In this document: positions 12,657 through 23,576 of the stretch, piece by piece
Layout: each line of letters opens with the position of its first letter
How positions within the stretch are numbered: position 1 is the stretch's first letter
Assembly: GCA_030340625.1 (NCBI GenBank)
Contig: JAOPHQ010002310.1
Coordinates: forward strand, 53,501-117,500
Source of the DNA: Merluccius polli
Taxonomy: Eukaryota; Chordata; Actinopteri; Gadiformes; Merlucciidae
Length of the DNA stretch: 64,000 nt
Direction of reading: 5' to 3'
Translations under genes and position numbers: made by a program
Notes under the pieces: generated by a model
Databases searched by the model: none
Told to the model about the DNA's origin: nothing
Seen by the model: the letters and a program-made list of their open reading frames with translations, nothing else

Positions 12657-13725
12657 GGAGGAGGAGGAGGAGAAGGAGAAGAAGAAGAAGAAGAAGAAGG
12701 AGGAAGATCTGTCCATCCAGCAGCAGGCGATCACCTGTGGACAGGTACCGTCACACCTGGTGGACACGTGTTCTAGGGTTAGAGAGACGGGTAGGGGTTA
12801 GACAGTGAATACAGAGACAGGTCATTAAGGAGCAGGTAGGGGTTAGACAGTGAATACAGACGGATCATTAAGGAGCAGGTAGGGGTTAGACAGTGAATAC
12901 AGAGACAGGTCATTAGGAGCAGGTCAACGTGATTGGCACGTTTTTAAAAGAGTATTTTTTAAGAAGTACTCGGTAAAGTATCTGGCATTGTGTACATTGT
13001 AAAGGAGTACTTCAGTGTATCACTGTAATATATAGGATACTTAGTATACACAACCGCTCAACATACACGTCAATGTGAATGCACATATACGTACACACAC
13101 ACACACACACACACTGACAGGGTGCTGTGTGCACGGCAGTCAGGGTTAGGGGTATAAGCCTCCCTCGTCACTCCTCCTTCCCTCCTCCTCTATCTCTTTC
13201 TCTCTCTCCCTCCTTCTCTCTCTCCCTCCTCACATATCCTCCCCTTCCATTACACTCAAAATCACATGACCTGCAGTCACCTGACTTCAAGTCAGCCAAC
13301 AGAAGGATGGACAGAGGGACAGTCAAAGGGGCAGGGGGCAGTATCATTACAGGCAACTGCTCTCTAGTGGACAAGGTTGCCCACTGCAGCTCAACTCTCT
13401 GAGGGTGCAGGAGTTCACTGTTATGGAAGTCCTAATATGGATATATTTAGATGATTTCATATTTAGTTAACCCTCTAAATGTGATATTTAGATGTGTGTT
13501 AGATTATTATTGTCGGTTATTAGTTGGGTAATAAAGGTGTTTTATTAGTGGTAATTTAATATATTAATGATTGAATATAATGTATGTAATGTCATTTGTA
13601 TTGTTATCAGGAGCGTGTCCATCATCTAGAGAGGCAGCTGAAGGAGGTGGAGAGAGAGAAAGAGAGAGAACTGAATGCCCTGAGAAGAGAGAAGCAAGAC
13701 CTGGTGCACACAACACAGATGGTGC

Positions 13726-13760
<35 letters not shown>

Positions 13761-14886
13761 CTTGTCTGCCTGTCTGTCTGTTTGTCTCTCTATCTATATG
13801 TCTGTATTTTGGTAATTTAGTCTAGGGGTTAATATCTTTACAGCAAAATTATTTCACTTAAATTTTATTGATATTTTATTTTAGTTGTTTTGTTTTTGTT
13901 TTGTTAATTTATTATTGTCAGATTCTCAAAGAGAAGAAGCCGCTTGCTGATTGGTCCAGTATCACTGGCTCCGCCCCCTGCATGATATCCCTGTCCCCCG
14001 TGGCCAATCATACATCAACCAAGGTAGTCGACAGGTCGCCATGGAAACAGCTTGTGATTGGCAGATGAATGGTTTGCCATGGAAACCGCTTATGATTGAC
14101 AGGTTCCGACTATGTTCTCCACAGGAACCTTGTCAGGAATTCTCAAGTTTACCACGGAGGCGACATCCCCACAGCAACCATCTCCATGACAACCATCACC
14201 ATGATAGGCCTCTCTCAGCTCAAGGTGCTTATACGGTCCTCTGGGAAGTCGATGTTACTACTGTCATGGTGACTGTTGTCATGTTGTACGCTGTTTAATG
14301 TGTGCTGTGTGTTGAGCTAACATCATATTTGGGCAGGGCTGAATTTGGTCTTTGGACTGAGCCAGAGGTTCTCAAGCCAGAGGTTCTCAAATGACTACAT
14401 GCCTTTCCATTTAGTCAGTTTCATGTTATAATTAGTCAGTATGAAGAGGAGAACACTGTATTAATGAACAATATACATCTCTCTTTCTGTCTCTCTCTCC
14501 CAGGGTATATTCGCTCTCGTCCAGACCAAAGTCCCGGCTTTGTGTCTTCCTCTCTGAGACTCATTAAGGGCCAGCGGGTCTCTCAAAGGTCCTCATTCAG
14601 CAGCCGTAGTGCCAGCATGCTAACCGCTAACAACAGTAGCCGTGTAGCCAGGTCAGGTCATCCTATCATCTAATCACATGGGTAGCGCCCCATCAGACAG
14701 CAGTAATATATATATATTAGAGATGGGCATAGATTAAAATCTTTAATCTAGATTAATCTAATGGTAATCTTGAAATTAATCTAGGTTAATCTAGATTAAG
14801 GTGGCTCCTTTGAATGATGTCGAAGGTGTCCATAATATGTATTTGCCACCTAAATAATGATCGGTAACGCCGATAATGGCCCATCA

Positions 14887-14949
<63 letters not shown>

Positions 14950-17900
14950 TGATATTCCCTTACTATACCCTGTTATACCCCTCTATACACTGTTATACAT
15001 TGTTATTACTAACTAAGCCCTGTGTTCCCCTGCTGTTGTAGTCCGTCCCTGGTGCTAGGCGACCTGCTGGAGATGGAGAGGAGGCTGCAGGCTGCAAGGG
15101 CTGAGCGGGAGAGGCTGCTCAGGGAGAGGGTGAGTCTGGAGCATAGTGCACCACGAACACACACTGCGCTAGTCACGCTAGGCTATAAACACAACGTTAA
15201 GCTCGGTATACTGCACTAGGCTAGATATGCTACGCTAGATGCACTATGATAGATTTGATGCCCTAGGCTACATACACTACGCGAGGCTAGAGATACGCTT
15301 ACGCTAGATATTCTGCGCCAGGCTAGGTTAGATAGACTAGGCTAGATATGATACGCAAGGCTAGATATGCTACACTAGTTGCATATCGCTAGGCTGGATA
15401 CATTAGGCGCGCTACTCTAAATATGCTATGCTACGCACGCGATTCTAGACGTGCTAGGCACACAATGCTAGGCACGCTATACTATACTATACTATACTAT
15501 AAGTATGTATTCTACTATTTGTAATAGTACTAATATCATACTACTATTCCTACTAACATAACTTATATACTGTGGTTCTGCAGCAGGTGCAGCGGCGGTT
15601 GGTGGTGGAGGAAGAGGAGGAGGAGGAGGAGGAGAGGAGGGAGCAGGAGGAGGAGAGGAGGGAGGAGGAGAGGAGGGGGCAGGAGGAGGAGGAGGAGAGG
15701 AGGGGGCAGGAGGAGGAGAGGAGGGGGCAGAAGGAGCCTAGTTCTCCCAAAACAGATGTTATTCATCCCCTAGACAGACCCCACCCCCAGAGCCCTGCCC
15801 CCTGCAGCTCAGGCCCTGCCTCCCCGGAGATACCTACCAATCAGATCACTTCAGATCAGGTCAGTGCCAGGGTAGGAGATTCTGTATTCACCATCTAACC
15901 CCTACCTGCTCCTCCAACCAAGAGAGAGGAAAGGTTCCAGCTAAAGCTAAAGCTTCGGTGCTGAACTTTTGATCCTCCTTGACACGTGCTCGCGTCACAG
16001 GCTCTGCCCACAGAGCATGCGCAGTTCATCCGGCCAGTGCTGGAAATTCGCAACAGACACCAGACTCTGAAAAACTCTGTAATACTGTGAAATACAGAGA
16101 TCTATTTATCTATTTATAATGTATCTGCCGGTGATAGGCTTAATCAGCATTGTGTGAACATGTTTGGCAAGGGCTTGAATGTAACAGATGTTCATTTATA
16201 TGTAAACGTCCCGCACTATAGCTTTAAAGTTATCCCGTTCATTTTCGACAGCGCAATGTTCCCCTCTTCCTGGCTGTGAACTTTGACCTGCATGTGCACG
16301 TGGAGTCGCTGGGTCATGGCGTGTCGGGATGCCCAGGCCTACGCATTACCAGCCGCCGATGCGCTGGCTTCCTCACCAAGCGGGGAGGTCGCGTCAAAAC
16401 CTGGAAGAGGAGATGGTTCCTCTTTGACATGGACCACCGGCGACTAGCCTACTACACAGGTTAGACTTCTAGACTACAAGTCAGACCACTAGCCTACAGG
16501 CTAGACCACTGATTAGACTGGTTAGACCATGAGCCTACAGGTTAGACCATTAGCCCTCACAGGTTAGACCACTAGCCTACTGGTTAGCTCACTAGCCAAC
16601 AGGTCAACCCAGTAGCCTACACTTTAAACCACTAGCCTAGTGATTAGACCACTGATTAGACTGGTTAGAACACTATCCTGGTTAGACCACTAGCCTACTG
16701 GTTAGATCACTAGCCTACAGGTCAGACCACTTTCCTACAGGTCAGCCCACTAGCCTAAATGTTAGACCACTACACTTCTGGTTAGACAACTATCCAACAC
16801 TGGCTAGAGTCTAACAGCATAGTGGTCTAACCAGTAGGCTAGTGGTCTAAGCACTAGACTACTACACAGGTCAGATAAATAAATCGATGTGTGTAATGTA
16901 ATAAGTGTGTGTGTGTGATGTAATATATTTGTGTGTCTGATGTAATAAATGTGAGTAATGTCATAAATGTATGTGTGATGTGTGTGTGTGTGTGTACTGC
17001 GGCACCCATGCCTGCGATAGGCTCTTTTGAATTGGATAATTAAAAACCGCCAGAGACGATGTACAGGTTGAACCAAGGTTTGTTTATTTTATTCAAGCCA
17101 GAACAGAAAGAAAAGGGGCTGCAGGCCGCTTTCCGTAACCAGGGTTCAGCCAGTCAGTACGCTGAGCGCTCCCACACTCCTCCCCTTAGGTAGAGACCGG
17201 CAGGCTTGAATAGGCAGGTCATTGTTTGCTACTCCCAGGACCGCAGCAGCTGGGAATGATAATACTGATTATCAATCACTTTACCCAACTGTACACTACC
17301 TGCCAGCCTGCGCTGTCCCTCCTCAGCCCTTTGGGGGAGCTGATGTCCTCTTGGTACTCCACAGTGCTTGGCATCTTACCCAGCTATCCATGCTTTACAC
17401 CAGAAAGGATAGCTAAACCTAGAAACATAGAAAGTTGTTCTATATATTGTGGTTTTACTTTCTACTGACAAATGTACTTATTGTATGTATTTTTGGACAA
17501 AAGCGTCTCCTAAATGACCTAAATGTAAATGTGTGTGTGTGTGTGTGTGCATGTGATGTAATAAATGTGTGTGTAATGTAATAAATGTGTGTGTGATGTA
17601 ATCAATGTGTGTTTTCCAGATTACGATGAAAGGAAGTTAAAAGGTGTGATCTACTTCCAGGCCATCGAGGAAGTTTACTACGACCACCTGCGCACCAGCT
17701 CAGTAAATATGCTAAGGATGCTAGTGCTAATACTACTAATACTACTACTGACATACTACTTATATACTGCTATCCTATACTGTACTGCAATGTGTTTCAT
17801 TATTAGTATTAATAATAGTATATATTATTATACTGTGCAATTAGTCTCCGAGGAGCTGCCTGATGTCCTGTGTGAAGAATTACTAATAATAGAAGATTAG

Positions 17901-18099
17901 AAGACTACTAGTATTCATATTAGTACTAGTATTAATATACATGATATAATGTGTGTATTATTAGTCTCCCAGGCCCAGCCTAACGTTCTGCGTAAAGACC
18001 TACGAGCGTCTCTTCTTCCTCGTCGCTCCAAGTCCGGAGGCCATGAGGATCTGGATGGACGTCATCGTCACGGCAACAGACGAGCACAGTCGTTACTGA
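8731..18099 (+). CDS. phldb3: pleckstrin homology-like domain family B member 3 (LL5-related)
   Basis: Fourteen exons join in phase to encode 650 aa: 8731-8874, 9877-9987, 10511-10630, 11207-11329, 12541-12744, 13611-13721, 13922-14023, 14125-14224, 14504-14651, 15042-15129, 15584-15859, 16252-16459, 17620-17702, 17965-18099. The PH domain (about residues 546-648) starts with CAGFLTKRGG, contains TWKRRWFLFD, LKGVIYFQAIEEVYYDH and APSPEAMRIWMDVIV, and is typical of LL5/PHLDB proteins. Before it lie long Glu/Arg-rich coiled coils, including a poly-Glu/poly-Lys run (exon 5) and an E-rich block (exon 11). There is no FHA domain. That, with a length near the roughly 640 aa of human PHLDB3, separates it from PHLDB1/2. 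Family members bind phosphoinositides at the cell cortex; the role of PHLDB3 itself is poorly defined. The start ATG lies two bases after its acceptor. The exon 6 donor (ATG|GTGCCT) is weak. The most 3' polyadenylation candidates are AATAAA motifs near 18,497 and 18,528. Confidence 0.92.
9021..9481. mobile_element. MITE in phldb3 intron
   Basis: The ends are GCCTCGTGAGACCATCC (9,021-9,037) and its near-perfect inverse GGATGGTCTCAAGAGGC (9,465-9,481). The 461-bp body has no ORF of note. A target duplication was not evident. Confidence 0.65.
10628..10990. repeat. 26-bp minisatellite in phldb3 intron
   Basis: About 14 imperfect copies of a unit containing ACCACCTCTAGACTCAAGG begin right at the donor of the exon ending at 10,630. 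Later copies change to CCTCTAGACCCATGG. Confidence 0.9.
11118..11151. repeat. (AG)n microsatellite
   Basis: A pure AG tract about 55 bp before the acceptor of the phldb3 exon at 11,207. Confidence 0.9.
11754..12306. mobile_element. MITE with about 70-bp terminal inverted repeats
   Basis: The left end starts GGCCCTGTTCACACCAGGCA and the right end (about 12,236-12,306) is its inverse with a few changes. Both contain AGCTGTCCACTT and GCATTAACATG in mirrored order. CA-rich microsatellite lies on both sides, so the target duplication is unreadable. No transposase is present. Confidence 0.8.
12307..12470. repeat. (CA)n followed by (CATA)n compound microsatellite
   Basis: CA tract to about 12,358, then a CATA tract to about 12,402, then CACAAA-type units. 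ORFs across it are low-complexity. Confidence 0.95.
12778..12925. repeat. minisatellite of about 50-60 bp units, three copies
   Basis: The copies share GGTTAGACAGTGAATACAGA and a CATTAAGGAGCAGGT stretch. Intronic in phldb3. Confidence 0.8.
13728..13800. repeat. (TCTG)n microsatellite next to a phldb3 donor
   Basis: Begins seven bases after the proposed 5' splice site at 13,721. Confidence 0.9.
14718..14889. mobile_element. short hAT-like MITE inside a TA repeat
   Basis: The left end TAGAGATGGGCATAGA and the inverse of the right end TAGTGATGGGCCATTA match as terminal repeats. Internally it has repeated AATCTAGATTAATCTA motifs. It is flanked on both sides by (TA)n; the downstream tract is at about 14,892-14,947. 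Confidence 0.6.
15190..15500. repeat. degenerate GCTAGGCTAGATATGCTACG minisatellite
   Basis: Irregular short units built on CTAGG and ATATGCTA fill the intron between the phldb3 exons at 15,042 and 15,584. Confidence 0.7.
16460..16865. repeat. minisatellite of about 20 bp units after the PH-domain exon
   Basis: About 18 diverged copies of GGTTAGACCACTAGCCTACA begin at the donor of the exon ending at 16,459. Several units contain the exon's own final motif, TAGCCTAC, so the array may have been seeded from the exon edge. Confidence 0.8.
17842..17885 (+). pseudogene. fossil copy of the start of the phldb3 terminal exon
   Basis: TTAGTCTCCGAGGAGCTGCC and what follows align base for base, with substitutions only, to the acceptor and first 40 bases of the real last exon (17,961-18,004). 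The copy then diverges into TA-rich DNA, so it looks like a degraded local duplication and not a usable exon. Confidence 0.5.
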
Positions 18100-19642
18100 C
18101 CTCCTGACCCCCCTATTGGTGGAGGATGTACTTCCTGTGGTTACAGGAAATGACCCAGGTGCTACAGCTTGACCCTTCACCCCTGTACAGTTTACACCCC
18201 AGGTGGTCTCACTGTGTCCACCGGTGGCCTCTTTAAGTATTACATGATGGGCGAACACTACAGAGATTTTGTATTTTTTTTATTTTCAGTCAAATATTAA
18301 ATCAAGGAGCGTTTACACTCCCATGGTTGGTAATTTTAAAGTGAATGTGACATGGATAAAAGTTACCACTGACAGAACTTTTAAAACTATGAATACATAC
18401 ATATGTTGGGTTTGTTATATTTTATAAATTAATAGACAAGAAGATGTTCTATGTTTATCGGGTTGTATATGGGGATATACATCCTATCTGGGGTTAATAA
18501 AGAATGTCTTATGTTGTATAAATGACAAATAAAATGTAATAAAAAGAAAATACCCCCAAATTTGTACTTGGCACAATTTGTTTTACCAGTTAGATCCACA
18601 ATACATCATGTTATTCTTGGCGATATTTATTGACTTAAACATTTTAGAAAGCCTCTCTTTCTGTGGTTTCTGTTTTTGTTTAACAGCTTCTCACTTAGTG
18701 AGAAGCTCACTTCCCTCTGAGCTCTGGAAACTGGTTTAGAAACGTCCTTTTCATACTGTGGCACAATTTGTGGTGCTAAAATTAGCGTAAAGAAAGCCAA
18801 GAAGCTGTGATAGAAAATATTTGAGTACTTCTACTTGAGTACGTTTACTTGAGAACGCTATACAAGTACAATTATGATCCATTTGGACTGTTTTTACAGC
18901 ACGATATTTACCACACTATTACTGTTGTATTTAGTTTGGTAGAATAAAGGCGTGGGTCGTTTGGTACAATAAAGGTGGCTAGTGTGTAGTTTGGTAGATT
19001 AAAGGTGTGGCTAGTACATGGTTTGGTTAAATAAAGGTGGCACTGGGCTAGTGTCTAGCAAAAAGGTAGTTTAGTAGTTTGGTAGAATAATTATTTTCTA
19101 GTTTTTGTGTAGCACATATAGAGGGTTCTGACTGAAGACTATTGGGACGGCTATCAAGAACAGAGAGATCTGTTACCGTCCTTCTGTGATGTATTTGAGT
19201 TACAATTTGTTAATTCATATATTCATACTTATCTTAAAGTCTTTGGGTACACTGTCTGTTATTTCAGCACAGTGCTTAGCGTAGTTTGGTAAAGGAATGG
19301 TGTAACTAGTTTGGTAGAATAAAGGGGAGGCGTTTGGTAGAATAAAGGAGGCTAGTGTTTAATTTGGTAGACTTAATGTGTGGCACGTGTGTATTTTGGT
19401 AGAATAACAGTATGGCTAGTAGTAGAATACACTTTACCATCTGCTTTTAAAGACCCCATGGTCCGACCTCTTAAAGAAGCATCCATCCCTTTTGATACAT
19501 TTGAAAGTTCTTTTGGGGGAAAGTATGTTTTTTGCACTATGCAGAGAAACTGCTTGCCTTAAGGTAACAAACAAAAGGTTTTGGGGAAAAATGTGGCTAG
19601 TGTGCAGTTTGGTAGAAAAAAATGTGTGACTGTGTTTCCCAG
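18100..19642. other. phldb3 3' flank and a TTTGGTAGAATAAAGG minisatellite
   Basis: The first 400 bp is the probable 3' UTR with AATAAA-type signals near 18,497 and 18,528. From about 18,935 to 19,430, and again at 19,595-19,625, irregular units of about 30 bp containing TTTGGTAGAATAAAGG and GTGGCTAGTGTG are repeated. No further coding sequence was recognised. Confidence 0.65.
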
Positions 19643-19972
19643 GTGTTGGAGGCCAGGACTGGATGGTGGTTCTGAGTGTAAAGGGTCTGGAGGGCTCCTG
19701 TGTGACGATCCCCTGTGGGTTCATGTTGGACCAGGACTGGGATAATTCCTAGGTCAGTTCATGTAGGTGGTTTTGCGGTTGGAGTAGAAGCCTAGTGTTT
19801 GACTCCAGCCTCACTGAAGACCTCAACCTCGGCCTGGGACAGCTGGTGGGGAATCTCCTGGACAGAGACTGCACCACCATCTTTGACAACCTCACCATCA
19901 GCCAATCAGAGCTGAATGCAACAACATGCTCAAAAACACCTTCAGTCGTGGCGTCACCATCACGGTTAAAAG
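19643..19972 (+). pseudogene. broken siglec-type V-set immunoglobulin exon
   Basis: After an acceptor (TTTCCCAG) the reading gives GLEGSCVTIPCGF, a hallmark siglec B-strand, and soon hits a stop codon. Further on, QLVGNLLDRDCTTIFDNLTI, the siglec E/F region, appears open, followed after a frame change by FSRGVTITVK, the G strand. The middle of the domain is missing or scrambled and no normal donor follows. This looks like a decayed tandem copy of the siglec gene at 23,577. The minisatellite just downstream resembles that gene's last intron. Confidence 0.75.
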
Positions 19973-20035
19973 TTCGTGTTTTGGATTATTATGTTTTTTG
20001 CTACATGCCACCCATCCACTGTAGGTTCCCTCCTG

Positions 20036-20350
20036 ACCCTAACTCTATCCAGGTAACGCTATCCCTATCTTTATATTTATCTTTTTTTTAAATGTAGACA
20101 TGAGCCTACTATAATTAGTAGGTAAAATGTTTGAATTGGTTAATAGAAAGTAAATTGGATTGGTCTCAATAAAGACACATTAATTCTGGATTCTTTATTT
20201 AGAAACAAATATTAAGATCGGATACAATACTAACCCTATCTGTACCCAGGTCACCCTAACTTAACCCTTACCCTCTTTATTCATGTAACCCTAACCTTTC
20301 TTTACCTCCAGGTAACCCCTACCCTATCCTTACCCTAGCTAACCTTTTAA
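20036..20350. repeat. TAACCCTATC..ACCCAGG minisatellite, diverged
   Basis: Irregular units containing AACCCTA, ACCCAGGT and CCTTACCC resemble the array in the last intron of the siglec gene (26,454-26,920). This supports a segmental duplication of the siglec 3' part. Confidence 0.6.
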
Positions 20351-20689
20351 TATGGATTTTTTTTTAAATTTACCTCAACATTTCCTTGATCTAAGAAAAC
20401 AAAGTGTATAAATAAATAATAGTCTAGTCGTAATCCCCATAGGCCCAATAGTAAACCCAGAAATGTTGAGTACCCTAAAGTTTTATTGCAGAAATGTCAT
20501 CTATAGGCCTAGTGGATGGAATTCAACTTGGTTGCCTAAAGTTGCACTTTGGGCAATTTGCATAATTCGCATAAATAGGCAATTAAGGCGAGACAGTACA
20601 GGTGAATAGGGTAAAAAATTTAAATAATAGATATTACCATGAAACTTTCTCAATTGGTTACTTATTGAAAAAATGTATTGCATGTTTTT

Positions 20690-21061
20690 TTATATTTTAA
20701 TGTTTCCATATGCAAATGAGGCCCTAAAAATGCTCCAATGTCTCTCTGCACGAAGGAAATTAAGTGCGATGAACGTGGGACGGATCAGGCAGTCCACCCA
20801 AAGCCTGCCTGTAGGGTGTTCACGTGCCTTGTCTAGATATTCTGTGATAGCAGCATCAGTCTGTGGAGTACAGCCATAAGCATACGATATGCACGCAGTG
20901 CATTTGTCCAGGATTTTCCATTGAGAATGTTGGCGATGCCACCAAATGCCACGGCAAGCAGTTGTTCCATGCCAGAACCCTTCATCAAGAATCCAATGCA
21001 GCCAAGGAATGACATCAGAGTGTGTATCATTCCAGGATGGATGGTGACAGACTTCCATCAT
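20690..21061 (-). pseudogene. fragment of multicopy element protein, upstream part
   Basis: Minus-strand reading with a frame change near 20,960 gives GGIANILNGKSWTNALRAYR in one frame and EHPTGRLWVDCLIRPTFIAL plus FLRAERHW in another. I recognise this as part of an uncharacterised protein repeated in fish and invertebrate genomes. It is broken and opposite in strand to the C-terminal fragment, implying internal inversion. Confidence 0.55.
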
Positions 21062-21186
21062 ATTGGGTCACTCCATTGGATTAGATACGCCACAATGTAG
21101 CTGCAGGTCCACTGTGATGTGTGTTTACTTCAAGCTCTTCAGTGATCTCTCAAGGTAGACTAGGGTTGTGAGCACGGTATCCAGGT

Positions 21187-21998
21187 GTGAAGGTGGAGAT
21201 AATTCTGTCGGTGTACTGCGCTTGGAAGGCCAATGTTCAATCAACAGCGCAGATGGAGAAGTGGAATGGCATCATCCTGGATATAAATGCTGTCAGAGAA
21301 TTGGGTGACAGATGTCAAGGTCTCCTGGGGATGCATGCGCTGTCGGGATGTGACACTGCCTCCTATCCCTGTGGGAAGGGCAAGACATCTGTGCTGAAAG
21401 TACTCCTAGGAAATACCATTCCTGGTCTCAATACAGTGCTTGGGGAACCTGATGCCACTCATAGTGACCTAAAAGATACTGGGACCGAGTTCTTTGTCGC
21501 ACTGTATGGGCAGAAGAAGGCCAAGTCGATGAACAACACTCGCTACAAGATCTACAGTCGCAGAAAAAAGCCTCCTAAACTTAAAAATCTTCCTCCAACT
21601 GATGCCAACCTGATGCTGCACATACTGCGTGCTCATCTTCAGGTCATGTTGTGGAAGGCTGCAGGTCAAGAGAGCCTCCTGCAGAGGCCAGAGACATCAC
21701 AAAGTTTGGGTGGGAGGTTGCTAATGAAGGGGCTGTCATGCCCGCTCTTGCCATCCAGGCAGTCGCTCCAGTAAATCTACTTGATGTCACCAGCTGTAGC
21801 TGCAGCACATTGAAAGCCTGCAGCAAAGGAAACTGCAGCTGCTATGCTGCAAGTCTCAGTTGCACTGACTACTGCAAGTGCGAAGGGGGTGAGGTCCGCT
21901 GCTGCAACCCATTCACAATACATACAAATAAAGACCAAGAAGATGATGAGACTGAAGGGAATGAGGAAAGAAATGATGAAGATGGTGAAGGCTATTGA
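21187..21998 (+). pseudogene. fragment of multicopy element protein, C-terminal Cys-rich part
   Basis: The reading includes LLGMHALSGCDTASYPCGKG, then LPPTDANLMLHILRAHLQ. After a frameshift near 21,660 it continues as ARDITKFGWEV and a Cys-rich tail (about 21,797-21,917) with repeated CxC pairs such as CSC and CKC, reminiscent of CXC DNA-binding domains. The final stretch is acidic. It belongs to a repeated, poorly described family associated with mobile DNA; no catalytic motif could be assigned here. Confidence 0.65.
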
Positions 21999-22019
21999 GT
22001 GGGATTGTGTGGTTGTTGT

Positions 22020-22345
22020 TAAATATGTGTGTGCATGTGCGTGTGCATACTATATATAGTTATTTTACAGCTTGTGTGTGTGTGTACGCATGCTGTTTGC
22101 AGTTCTTGTATATAGTTATTGTGCGTGTCTGTGTGCATGTTGTATAAAGTTCTGTCTTTTGCTGTATATAGTTCTTGTGGGTTTGTGTGTATGTGCATGT
22201 TGTATGTAGTTCTTGTATATAGTTTATTGTGCATTTGTGTACGTGTGCATGCTGGATATAGTTATTTTGCATATTGTATATAGTTCTTGTATATAGTTCT
22301 TGTGGGTTTGTGTGTGAGTGCATACTGATATAGTTATTTTGCATG
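22020..22345. repeat. TATATAGTTCTTGTGGGTTTG-like minisatellite
   Basis: Diverged units combine TATATAGTTATT or TATATAGTTCTTG with GTGTGTGCATG between the coding fragment and the right arm of the element. Confidence 0.7.
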
Positions 22346-23576
22346 GAGCACTTAATTTCTTAATCCGTCCGTCCATAGGTCAACACTGCCTCCTGACCAG
22401 GTTCCTTAAAGGTTTTCACCAACTCAGACCTCAAGTACACGTGTTTACCCTTGGAAAAAATATTTTGAGCATGACTTTATTAAACGATCTGATTTAGTCT
22501 GTATGCAAATTAGCGCATATTTGATGTGATATGGCCTAATTTGCACATTTAAACATTAAAATACAAAAAACATGCAATACATTTTTTTCCTCATCTTAAC
22601 ATAAGTAATCAACTGAGAAAGTTTCATGGTGGTATCTATTTTTTTTTTTTTTACCCTATTCACCTGTGGTGTCTTGACTTTATTGGCTTATTATGCTAAT
22701 TATGCAAATTGCCCAAAGTGCAACTTTTGGCAACCAAGTTAAATTCCATCCATTAGGCCTATAGATGACATTTCTGCAATAAAACTTTAGGGTACTCAAC
22801 ATTTCTGGGTTCAAGAAATTACGACTAGACTATAACCCTAAATAACCTCCCGTTAGGTTTTAATTCAGAACAGTTAACATGAGAATGAGCCTGATGGTAA
22901 GGATCTTCCTGCTTTTAGAATCAGTTCCTTATTCCTGTTCTCATCATGGTTGGACAGACAGATTAAATAAAGTTTTACATTTTTACGGAACTTCATTTCA
23001 CATCCTTCACCACTCTAGTCATCATAAAGTAAGTCCACTCTCCCTGGTTGTTAAAATAAAGGAACATATATACATATATATACTGTGTAGATAGATTGAT
23101 AGTTTTTTCAGAAAATGCTTGTTTTAGTTTGAAATTTGGAGGACATTCACCATGTTTTAACTTCTATTAATTATATCAGAATCCAAACTTCTTAAGAGCT
23201 TATTATGTCCAATAAAATGTTATCTTCCAAGGTATAAAATCACATGAGTAGGATTATTAACATTGTTCTTTATTGGTATTAGTTGTTTGAAAATAATAAT
23301 TTAGAAGTCATGGTAACAGTAGATTGTTAGATTTCAGATAAATTAAAAGTTAAAAGTTGTTTTCAAATAACTTTGCAAATAACTAAACACTTAAATATAT
23401 TAAAACATGTTTTTTGAATACTAGTACTAAATACTTTTGCTGTCTTACTACTAATGTAATATAGAATACCTTTAGTACTATATTCAGAGTTCTACTAGAG
23501 TTAATGTCCACTGTAGTTTTAATGATGAGATGAAGACTTTTTTTTAATTTCTCCTGATGAAGTTCTGGAGGAGAAC

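Larger units (their letters stand above)
20418..22833. mobile_element. decayed DNA element with about 300-bp inverted ends
   Basis: The left arm (about 20,418-20,725) and right arm (about 22,528-22,833) are inverted copies. They share ATAGTCTAGTCGTAAT at the outer edge, CAGAAATGTTGAGTACCCTA, TTTTATTGCAGAAATGTCAT and the inner CATGCAATACAT. Between them lie coding fragments of one multicopy protein family in opposite orientations: minus strand 20,690-21,061 and plus strand 21,187-21,998. I cannot assign a transposon superfamily; the protein ends in a Cys-rich domain. Frameshifts show it is dead. A short target duplication could not be fixed. Confidence 0.75.

Noticed and set aside
17000..17440. 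Possible solo LTR in phldb3 intron
   Set aside because: Gene-like complexity, but no TG...CA ends with target duplication, primer-binding site or retroviral coding sequence was seen.
22879..23094. Alternative signal-peptide exon upstream of the siglec gene
   Set aside because: It starts with a hydrophobic stretch but has no good donor in a matching phase, whereas 23,577-23,622 fits precisely.
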